Source of the DNA: Symsagittifera roscoffensis
Taxonomy: Eukaryota; Xenacoelomorpha; Acoela; Convolutidae
NCBI RefSeq assembly: GCF_963678635.1
Contig: NC_087065.1
Location: 46,130,381-46,194,380, forward strand
Direction of reading: 5' to 3'
Length of the DNA stretch: 64,000 bases
Each line of letters starts with the position of its first letter. Positions within the stretch are counted from its first letter, which is position 1. The notes beneath the pieces were generated by a model. The model ran no database searches, was not told the origin of the DNA, and saw nothing but the letters and a program-made list of their open reading frames with translations. Of the stretch, positions 52,832 to 63,100 are shown in pieces. A program made the translations under genes and the position numbers.

Positions 52832-54352
52832 ATGCCATCATCCCTTAACTCCCAAATGGCATCAGCAATCGCAAACTACGACCAAAGCGACGACGAATCT
52901 AATTCCGAGTTAATAATCGAAGGAAGCCTGACACCAACAAGCAATGATCAAGGAAAGGCCTCGCCTCAAAGGCAACTGACAATGGGACCAAACCAAGATC
53001 AACATGCTGCTTACAACACAGTAAAACGACAACAGTTCAAGAATGGGCCCAAAGGGCAACCGACAATGCATTCAGAAAACTGGCAAGACAATCTTGATGA
53101 CGCTTCGCCTAAAAGGCAACCGACAATGGAGCAAAGTCAAGCAACTAATCGAAAGCGCAAAGCGGAAGAATCACAAGCTCAAAGCAACAAAAGACCCTTC
53201 ACAAGCTCAAAGCAACACTTCACGAACATTATCTACATAAGCTTTGCAAAAGACAAAATTCCAAGCCGAATGACTTTCACCAAATCAATACGTAACCTGA
53301 CTAAAGTACAATATCCTGGTCAAACCAGGGACCTCAAGACTGGCCTAGGCTATTCAATCAAGCCTGAATCGCCTCAAATAGCCCAAATTATCACCCAAAC
53401 CAACCTCGAAAACCTGTTTCCCGACACGGAAGTAAAAATCGGAGGCAGACAACACAAGACAAATCAACCCAACAAGAAACAAACTTCCAGCTTTGTTATC
53501 TCAAGAGTCAGTGAACAACTCAGCGAAGCTGACATCCAATCTGAACTTGAGGAGATCAACAACATCAAGGTAGCAAAGCTCTTCCGAATCCAAAGCAGAA
53601 GCCTAGACAAGCCAACACAACTCATCAGAGTTTTCACAGATGATGACCTAGCCTGCAGAAAGGCAATCGACATTGGGGTCTACATCTGCAACGAACGAAA
53701 ACGATGCGAAGCATCCAAAACAGAACCACGAGTAACACAGTGTTACAAATGCCAAAATTTCGGCCATATGGCCGTAAACTGTCCGAACCAGCAACGATGC
53801 CTCAGATGTGGCGACAACCATGCAGTCAGAGACTGCAAAACTCCAAAGCAGCAAGTTCAATGCATCAACTGCAGAGGCGAACACCCGGCGCAGTACAAAG
53901 GATGCCCGGTTTACAAGACAGCTCAAGTCGAAGCCCAAAAAGCACAACCAAAAGTGCAAAACTACGCTCAAGCAGTCAAACATCTGCAACGAACTGTGCA
54001 AAACAACTACGCTCAAGCAGTCAAACCACAACCAACCATGAGCAAAGAGGACATACAGCAGTACATTAAAGAAACTGTTGAAACTACAATAGCCGATCAA
54101 GTCGAAAAAGCAGTGCAAAAAGCCATGGACGAAAAGATAACCGATGCAATCACCAAAGCTGTCGCTAAATCATGTGAGAAAATTAACGAAACAGTCAGCA
54201 ATGCAGTTAGAACTCAATTCGAGAAAATAGATTTCACTGAGCTGTTAACATCAAACATAAAAGCAAAACAAAATACAAAAACACACAGAGAAGCAAGCAG
54301 CAGCAGACATAGTAGCTCCCGAAATCAAAACAACAACAACAAACCAAAATGA
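52832..54352 (+). CDS. LINE ORF1 (gag-like nucleic-acid binding protein)
   Basis: 506 residues from the ATG at 52832 (MPSSLNSQMA) to the TGA at 54352. The frame is open further upstream through the 5' UTR repeats, but has no ATG there. The N-terminal third is Gln/Lys-rich with repeated 'KGQPTM/KRQPTM' motifs. The middle holds a PRE-C2HC-type region (ASFVISRVSEQ..ELEEINNIKVAKLFRI pattern), followed by zinc knuckles: CYKCQNFGHMAVNC, a second CLRCGDNHAVRDC and a third CINCRGEHPAQYKGC. The C terminus is helical. Jockey-clade ORF1 proteins have exactly this PRE-C2HC plus three-knuckle order and form RNPs with their own RNA. It overlaps ORF2 by 4 nt (ATGA). Confidence 0.85.
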   Translation: MPSSLNSQMASAIANYDQSDDESNSELIIEGSLTPTSNDQGKASPQRQLTMGPNQDQHAAYNTVKRQQFKNGPKGQPTMHSENWQDNLDDASPKRQPTMEQSQATNRKRKAEESQAQSNKRPFTSSKQHFTNIIYISFAKDKIPSRMTFTKSIRNLTKVQYPGQTRDLKTGLGYSIKPESPQIAQIITQTNLENLFPDTEVKIGGRQHKTNQPNKKQTSSFVISRVSEQLSEADIQSELEEINNIKVAKLFRIQSRSLDKPTQLIRVFTDDDLACRKAIDIGVYICNERKRCEASKTEPRVTQCYKCQNFGHMAVNCPNQQRCLRCGDNHAVRDCKTPKQQVQCINCRGEHPAQYKGCPVYKTAQVEAQKAQPKVQNYAQAVKHLQRTVQNNYAQAVKPQPTMSKEDIQQYIKETVETTIADQVEKAVQKAMDEKITDAITKAVAKSCEKINETVSNAVRTQFEKIDFTELLTSNIKAKQNTKTHREASSSRHSSSRNQNNNNKPK

Positions 54353-57013
54353 ATAGACTCAAGATAGCACAACTCAACTGCAGAAGTATAAACAAGCACA
54401 AACTGGAGATCCAAGATCTTCTAGCGAAACACAACATCACTATAGTCTGCTTCAACGAAACAAAAACCAAACATCCACCAAAACTACAAAACTTTAACCT
54501 TGCAGCGGCAATCTGTGACAGTGTCACAGGCTCGGCAATTTACATCAGAGACAACATACAGTACCAAGTACTGGAACAAGCACAGCACATAAACCAAAAC
54601 CACAGAGAACGCAGAAAAGTATGCGAGACGATCAAGATCAACACAATGGGTATCACTGTAACAAGTGTTTACCTTAGCCCAAACGCAGAGATAGAGAACG
54701 TGACTTTCAATGGAAAAGATCCAAAGCACATCATCGTTGGAGACTTCAACGCACAGATCAAATCTGTCAACCCAAAAGCAAGAGCAACCAACAGCAACGG
54801 AAGAGTTGTAGACGCTCTCATGCACAACTACTTCATCTTGAACGGTTCCGAACCTACACACCAAAGTGACTCAGTCCTAGACTTACACTTTGCATCACCA
54901 AAAATGGCTTGCTTATGCACGAACTTTGAAGTGTCGGACACAACACCAAGCGATCACTACATGACAATTGCAGAGTACGAACTAACTGTTCCAAAGAGAA
55001 CATGCACAAAACCAAACTGGCGAAAATTCAGAGGTACTGTAACGAACTACAAGTTCAACCCTGACTCAATCAAAACTGACGAAGGTCTAGCTCGAGAAGC
55101 TGACCAGATAGCCAAACACATTGACAAATGCTACCAAGGCAGCCTCAAAGAACACAAGCCCCAATTCACGAACCCACAACTAGTCGAACTAGTCAGAAAC
55201 AAACACAAACTTGAACGACAAAAACAAAAGATGAGACGATATGACCAACACGACACCAATGACTACAAAGACCTGTGTACAAAGCTAAACAAAACAAAGA
55301 AAGACATCAGACAGCTAAAACAGACAGTAGAAGAAGAAAACCAACTCAAACTACTCAGTGAAATGAACAAAGGACCAACACAACAGAATTTCTGGAAAGC
55401 AGTAAAAAAAGCTCACAGGCACAAGACCTAAACGAACGAGTAAACTGAAAATGACAAATCAAGACGCTGCGAACCACTTCGCTAAGATGCTCAAAGCAAA
55501 CATGACGACAAATAAAACAAACTCTCAGGCAGCTCTAACGCATGAACAGGAAGTACATGACAAGGTGTCACAGGCGAAAATCCAAGACTTTCAACTGGAA
55601 CAGACAGGTTTTGCACAAACAGAAATTAGCTTAAAGCAACTCAAAGACGTGATCAATCACAGAAAAAACACTGCCCCAGGACAAGACAAAGTTAGCTACA
55701 AAGCGATGAAAAACCTGCCCATCAACGTACTAGAAGTACTAAGACAAATCATAGTACAATCGCTGAGAAGTGGCTACGTTCCTTTAGGCTGGAAACAAGC
55801 GACAGTATCAATGTTACCAAAACCCGAGAAAGACCACAAAGATCCCAAAAACTATAGACCACTCTCACTTACAAGCTGTATCGGGAAGATCTGCGAATGT
55901 TTTGTCAAAGAGCAGCTACTAGTACACTGCGAAGATCACGACATCTTCGGACACTTTCAAAGTGCATACCGAAGCAAACGATGCACCACCGACAATTTAC
56001 TCTGTCTAACAGAGACAATCTATAAAGAGAATAACTGGAAGCAACCCGTTGCAGCAGCATTTCTAGACGTGCAACGAGCCTTTGACTCTGTCTGGCACGA
56101 AGGCTTATACTACAGACTACTAGAGATCAACTGTCCGAAGTGGATTGTAAAATGGACCAAGAGTTTTCTGACAGACCGACAGTTAACAGTAGTATACCAC
56201 CGAGCCAAAGCCGAAAGTTTCACACCCAGTGCAGGAGTACCACAAGGAAGTGTAATCAGTCCAATCCTTTTCAACATCTATGTAAGCAAACCAGAAGCAG
56301 GTCTAACAACAATATCACAATATGCCGACGACATAGCAATTTACACAAGTTCAAACACAAGCAAGAATGCAACACACAGACTACAAGGTGGCCTAAACAA
56401 ACTTGAAGCATGGTGCCAGAAATGGAAGATAGACGTGAACCCGGAGAAGACAAACTTTGTACTTTTTACAAGACGCAAGAAGAATGACTGCAAATTAATG
56501 CTACAGAACGAAGAGATCGAACCATCAACAACCACTAAATTTCTTGGAGTTACCCTAAATAACAACCTGACATGGAAAGACTATCTACAAAGAATTGAAG
56601 ACAAATCGACAAGGAAAATCAATTTTCTACTAGTACTACGAGCCAAAGGCATCAAATCCAAAGTCTTAAAGTTTTTGTACCAATCAACAATTCTACCAGG
56701 ATTCACATACGCATCACCTTCGTGGGCAAACGCATCAACAAGTCACTTACAAAGATTGCAGAACAGAGCACTAAAAATAGCCTACCATCTACCAATACTA
56801 ACACCAACAGAGGAAGTACATAAAATCACCAGGATGAAGACGATTCAAGATGAACTAACAAGACTAAACTCAAATTACCTCAAAAGAGCTTCACAGACAA
56901 ACCCCAAGATACAAGAACTAATCCGAGACACTCTACAACAATCAACAGACACATACGCACACAGACTCACACCAATACAAGCAATTTTCCAACAACACCT
57001 TTCCGCAAGATGA
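54349..57013 (+). pseudogene. LINE ORF2: endonuclease-reverse transcriptase, one frame break
   Basis: The ATG overlaps the ORF1 stop as ATGA. Part 1 (54349-55431) is an apurinic-like endonuclease with 'QLNCRSINKHK', the 'FNETKT' catalytic Glu, 'IVGDFNA' and 'SDHYMTI', ending at a TAA soon after a run of seven A at about 55406-55412. Part 2 is open in the +1 frame, with its first ATG at 55451. It encodes reverse transcriptase with 'KNYRPLSLTS', 'FLDVQRAFDSVWH', 'AGVPQGSVISP' and the catalytic YADD, plus the C-terminal Jockey extension, ending at 57013. All catalytic residues remain on both sides of the break. The break fits a one-base length change in the A run, either a true mutation or a sequencing error. 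As written, no full ORF2 can be translated. Confidence 0.85.
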
Positions 57014-57108
57014 ACAACATCAAACGACACTCTACAACAATCAACAGACACAGACTCACACCAAAACAAGCAATTTTCCAACAACAACTTTCCGCAAGAT
57101 GAACAACA
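56927..57108 (+). repeat. Tandem duplication at LINE 3' end
   Basis: A 93-bp segment (56927-57019) covering the last ORF2 codons and the stop is repeated at 57026-57108 with a 10-bp deletion and two substitutions. Both begin GACACTCTACAACAATCAAC and end TTTCCGCAAGATGAACAACA. Confidence 0.9.
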
Positions 57109-57137
57109 CCCGGAAGTTAACAGCTTAAAGAGCAGCA

Positions 57138-57144
57138 GGTCTGC
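57138..57144. repeat. Target site duplication of nested LINE, right copy
   Basis: GGTCTGC, matching 52462-52468. The pol stop codon of the LTR element starts two bases further right. Confidence 0.6.
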
Positions 57145-57145
57145 T

Positions 57146-60100
57146 TCAGAAGCTTAACTGGTCACAGACCAACACATACTTACATTCCTCCAGTTCCAAT
57201 CCGCTTGTTTCCCTCACTTCCTTGAGCTTCTTTATCATCAAATTTTCGGTGTGGGTAAGTCCTACCCCCACTCCCCGGACAAAAATATTTATCGACGTCC
57301 CCGTCGATGTAGTCGGGTCTGAATTGTCCTTAGGGATGTCCAGTGGCCTGTCTGTTGCTGTCCATCCGAAAAGAGGGTCCTCTGTCTTCATGTAATTTGC
57401 TGCTGATATATCGACTTGCTGAATGCTTTGTCCTTCGTGGCTCTCGTCCTTGACATCACGCATCCACTCTAGAATCCTCAAGTTCGTGTTCTCCCTCCTT
57501 TCTATTTCACTCTGCTCGAGATCCGTCTCCAATTCTGGCGTCGAGTAATCATCCTGCGGATAATGTCCACCATCGTCAATGACCTGCCATTCCTCTCCGG
57601 CTTCCAGTTCGCCTGCGCTTAGTAGTTCATCGCCCAACTTGTCTGGCTGTATCTTATCGATCAAGAAGTCATCCCCGTACCTATTGTACCTCATGCCTGT
57701 GCGTTTACGATTGCCAGTCCTGGTTTCCGGTGGTGTTGGTCGATCCGGCTCCATCCACTTCGGTACCTCGTTTTGCTCTGGGTCGTTCCAGTCTTCTTCT
57801 ACAAATGAACCTGCATCCGACTCCACTTCTATCTTTTCGTTGTCGTCCAAACTCAAGTTCTCATTACCATCATTTTTCTCTCTAGTGCCTTTCTCATTCA
57901 CTTCGCACGCTGGTTCCACCACCAGGTACTCAAGACCTTCCATGTCTCTTGGTAGGCACCAGTCCTCCGGGGACGGGACATGAGGCTTCAGATTTTCGTA
58001 ATGTGCTGCTCGCCCTGTACTCAAGCGATAGAACCGTCCTTGTTGATGTACTTCCGTAATCATGAACGGTCCTCTCCATTTCTTGAGTAGTTTCTTTGTT
58101 CCCTTGGGCGGTATGACATTTTGGAAGACCCACACGTATTGGCCCACTTCGTATGGCTTTGCTCTTAGTATCTTTTCGTCATATTTCTTGCGTTGCCTCA
58201 TTTGCGCTTGCGCCGTGTTTCTCCGACATAGCTCGTTTAGCTCTTGTTGTCTTTTGATCGCTTCCTTCACGTATGCTTGAGGTGACGTCCTCTTCCCCTC
58301 GTACTCCGGGTAAAAGAATGTTATAGGCATTGCCCTTTCCCTGCCTGTCAACATCATGAAAGGACTGATACCCGTCGTTGAGTGCTGAGTACTATTATAG
58401 GCTCCTACTACCTGTGGCAGGTATTTGTCCCAGTCCGTCATGTATCTCGAGCAGTACACCCTGAGCATGTTGACCAGTGTCCTGTTCTGTCTCTCTACCA
58501 ACCCATTGGTCTGTGGATGATAGGTCGTCGAGTGCGCTTGAGCAATGTGTGATCTCTTCATCAATTCTTTTGTCAAGTCCCCCACAAAAGCCTTGCCGTT
58601 GTCTGACTGGAAAGTCATTGGACAACCATATCGCGATATCCAATGCGTTATCAGGTGATCACATGTCTCCTCTGCCGAGGCTGTCTGGCACGGAACCGCT
58701 TCCGCCAACTTGGTGAAGTGATCTATTATAACTAGTATTTGGTTATAACCCGACTCCGTCATGCAGATTTTCTGATGGTCTATCTGCACCACTTCATTGA
58801 ATTCCGAACTCTCGACAGACTTGAGGGGAAACTTCATCTTCCTTGGGTCTTTTACTTGAAGGCATGCTAGGCAGGCATTCACCCATCTCTCGCAAGCTTT
58901 TCTCATTCCCGGCCAATCAAACCTGTGAAGTATCCTTTGTTGTACTTTATCTATCCCCTGGTGGCCCATCTGGTCGTGTGATCTGAAAAGCACCTCCGTT
59001 TGGTACAATTGTGGTAGTATGATGAGGTTGTGTTTGTGTAATATTTTTTCCTCATCTCTTCTCTTGCACGCTACCACCCCTTCAGCTGTGTGATAAAGTA
59101 AATCTCTCTTTTCCTTGTAGAACTGGCTCAAGATCTTGTAGCTGTCTTCCTCAAGTTCCCCCTTCTCCTTGACTCCCGAATGGATCCATTTGGAGAGGTT
59201 ACTTGTCATTTTGTCATTCTTCTGGGCCCTTATTAGGTCAGACAGCCTGTATCTCGCCTTAACGTGCTCCTTTAGCGCCATGATCTGTCCATTCATTTCA
59301 CCAGGGTTGTGGGTGTCATCACTCAGCTTCACACATATCATCCTTTTCACGATTTTCATGTCGTCTTCTGGTACCAGATTCGTTCTGACGTTTGAGTTGC
59401 ACGATAGTTCCCTTAGTGGTTTTCTTGAAACTGCTATTTTCTCGAGCTCTTCACCACCTCGTACCTCTTGTGTTTCCAGATTGTACGTCCCTGAAGATGG
59501 ATCCGTCTGTAATTCCCTGTCGTGCTGTCTTATCTTCTCTTCCGCCAGTATCATGCATAGACTGTCTTGGTCTTCGCTGCTCTCATCCGAGTCTTCATCC
59601 CATTCTTCACGCTCCCCGGACAATTTCCCTTCTCCGGTTTCGTCTTCTTCCATGAATCTGGACCACTCCCCGGACTCTTGATCTAGTCCCAGGTGTTCAA
59701 CTTCTTCTCTGAATGTTACTTTCTTATCCCTGACTTTTGTCTGCTCCAGAATTTTGTCGGGGATTTTTTCAACTAGTGATCGCACAACTTCCTTGCTATC
59801 AGTGATGCTTCCTTTTGAGACGTCAGTATTGTTCACTGTTTCTTCTCTCCGAAGTATGGTTAGTTCCGGTGCCTCCTGACCTTTCCCTTGGATCACGGGC
59901 TTGTCATCTGATAGTTTCTCAAGCAACCTCATTAAGTCTTCATCTATTCGGACCGTTCCCTCCTCTACCTGGGTGAGATCATAACCTTTTGCCTTGAGTG
60001 TCTCCCTCACGATCTTGGACTTGAGCATTATTCCTATCGGAATCCCTCTATTTTTCTTCAAGATGGTCTTTTCAAGAGGCTCTTTCGGCAATTCGGGATG

Positions 60101-63100
60101 ATCTTCTATCGGTTTGCCTGATTTGTCCAGCCATCTCGTGAGTGGAAGACTGTCGTACGTTTCTTTGTCCATAAAGGAGAAGCCGTCTTTGATCTCAGGT
60201 CTGTCCGCCTCTCTTTGTTCTTGCCTCTCGTAGAACTCCGTCTTCTTACTCAAGCTGTCAGCATTTTGATGTTTATCTCGTGTTCTGTGCTCAATCATCA
60301 TGTTGTATCCATCCAAGCGAACTATCCACCTCCCAATATAGCTCTGGTCCATTGAGTACGTTTTCAGCCAGCTTAGTGCTCGGTTGTCGACTCGCAGCTT
60401 GAAGGGCTCACTGCCTAGGTATGCTCTGTATTTTTCGACAAAGGTGACCACCGCGAACATCTCTGCTTTCGGTGCTCCGTACTTCATTTCTGTGTCACTT
60501 AGGACCTTGCTCCCGTATGCTATTGGTCTCAAGACTGTCTTCCCATTCCATTCTTGTTCTTGATGGAGAATCCCAGAAATGGCGACTACTGACGCGTCCG
60601 TGTCTAGCACGTACATCCCCTTCTCTGTCGGCATACCCAGTACTGGTGCCTCACATAGCTCTTTCTTTATTCTCTGGAATGACTCTTCTGCCGCGTTGTT
60701 CCACGTGAACTTCTTGCCCTTATGTCTCATTAGTTGTTGCATCGGGTATACCTTGTCCGCATAGCCCTTGATGAATTCTCTATAATAGTTGGCGAAACCC
60801 AGGAAGCTCATCAGCTGGTGCTCCGTCTTCGGTGATTTCCAGGTTAGGACTGCTTCCACGGCGTCTGGATCAGGTCTAATGCCGTGCTTATCTACCATCC
60901 TTCCCAAGTATTTAATCGAGTCCTTGAGTATCTCGCACTTTGATGGTTTACACTTCAGCCCCGATCTCTTCATGCACGCGAACACCTCGTCAAGCCTCTC
61001 GATGTGGTCTTCTAGTGTCGGCGTCGCTATTACCACGTCGTCCACGTAGCACATTACCAGGTTGCCGTACTTCTTCGTCACGCCTATCAACGCGTGTGCC
61101 ATCAGCCGCTGAAACGTGGCTGTTGCATTGCAGAGTCCAAACGGCATCCGTTTCCATTGAAACAGACCCAACTCGCAGGCGAACCCTGTCTTGTCCCTGT
61201 CTTGCTTCCTTAATGGTACCTGCCAAAAAGCCGAGCCTAAATCAAGAGTCGTAAAAAATTTTGCATCACCTAACTTCGAGAGGCTCTCATCAATTCTAGG
61301 TATGGGATAGGCATCCTTCACCGTGACGGAGTTCAGGTATCGAAAGTCACAACAAAACCTTAACTGGTCGCCTTTCTTTTTGGCCATCACTACTCCACAC
61401 GCCCACGGTGACTTGGATGGTTCTATCATGTCATACTCTAGTAACGTTTCGATTTCTTTTCTACACGCGTCCGATTTGTGTGGGGTCATGCGCCTCGCCC
61501 CCTCCCTGTGTGGTACCGCGTTTTCCTCAAGTTCAATTTCATGTTCAACAAAATTACAACACCCGATATCCGCCTTATGCCTTGAAAAGACCTCCTCGTT
61601 TCGCTCTAGTACGTCCTTGATAGCTTCGAGCTGTTCATCTTTCAGTTTGCCCCTTAAATGTTCAATCTCCGGCAGAACCGGTTTATCAGTTTGCATTTCA
61701 TCTAGTGTGGGTCTCTCTGGAAAGTTCGAACAGCTCGAAAGCCCATCGTCCGTTTCTGACTTAAGTGATTTGATAAGACCTGAAGAATCTTTTATTCTCT
61801 GCAATCGTCTCAAGATACAAATTTTGTCCCTGTGGTTGGGACAATCAACAACTTCATTTTGTTTTGAGTTTTCAATTGTTTCATATCGAGTTTTAACCGG
61901 TAAAGCATATCCCAGCTTCCTCCCTCTCTGTATCGTGATCGGTATATCAAGGGTATTCAACAAGACACTGACGCAGAGGCCGCTCTTCGTTATCGAAAAT
62001 GATCTTCCTAAAACAGCAGCGCTTTGACTATTAGGATTTGGAACTATACACACTTGCTTGTTGTCACTTAGTTCATTATAATTTTTCATCCTCAAGCTTA
62101 CGATTGCCGCTTCATTAGCTTTTAACCTCACTCTCCTACTCAAGAATACCGGTGCTTTGTTTTCATTTGCCATTATTAAATTTACCGGTTTGATTGCGTA
62201 CCTCCTATCCGGGTTCCGTATCCTGAACATTGCATTATTTAGATCAATCGTTACGTCGAAGTTCCTGATGAAGTCTCTGCCCAAGATGAATTGGTCAGAT
62301 TCATCTAGGTTTTCTACCACGATGAAGCTCATCCACAGGTTACGTTCCCCCAAATTGAGAGCTATTATCGGCGTCCTGCCCAACACCCGAAGGGCCCCTT
62401 TGTTTGCAGCTGACAGCCGTATTCTAGAGTCTATCAAGTCACCTTTGTCAAAGCCCATTTTTTCCCATGTTTCGATTGGTATGACGCTCAAGACTGCTCC
62501 CGTGTCGAGTAATCCACGTAACTGAGTCTTTTTGCCATTTATGTCTAGCACGTGCCCTGTCACGTCTGCTTCCGTCCCGATGTGCATTGCATCTTCTTCG
62601 AGCATAGCGCAGTGTCCAATCGATCTTACTTTCAATTCTTCTTTCCCTACATAGATTTGTCCAATTAGGTCTTCGTCGCATGTTATCATCGTCTTTGTAT
62701 AGATGTTGATTCCATCTATATTCAGCATGACCTCGTGTGGACCATAAGCTTCAGTGTACCTATTATCAACACGTACCGATTTGCTGCCCCCTCTCGTGAG
62801 TAGTGCCCTGAGCGCTCTAGAAGTCGTTTGTGGACTTATTCCACTCAAGTAGTCTGCATACACGTCAATGTGCATTATCGTCTGGTCGCTCGGCTCGCTC
62901 AAGTTTCTGGTTACCTCGTGTCCGCCCACTGTGATTATCGACATTATTCTTGCTCCGATTTTCGATATCCCAAAAGGTTTACCTGTCACCATTTTCACGG
63001 TGTTACAATTCCCGGTCTTCATTGAGCCCGTTCTAGCCTCTGGTATTGAGTTCGATCCGGTTAATGCTTCGTTAAAATTCTGTCTTTCGATCTCCAACTT

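Larger units (their letters stand above)
52469..57137 (+). mobile_element. Jockey-type non-LTR retrotransposon (LINE) nested in the LTR element
   Basis: A 4.67-kb unit on the plus strand: 5' UTR, ORF1 with CCHC zinc knuckles, ORF2 with an apurinic-type endonuclease and reverse transcriptase, and a short 3' end carrying a tandem duplication and no long poly-A. The coding strand is rich in A and C. It is flanked by GGTCTGC duplications. Complete in extent, but ORF2 is interrupted by one frame break. Confidence 0.85.

Noticed and set aside
61323-62027. 234-residue plus-strand frame opposite pol
   Set aside because: Antisense shadow of the region between protease and reverse transcriptase; no independent coding sign.
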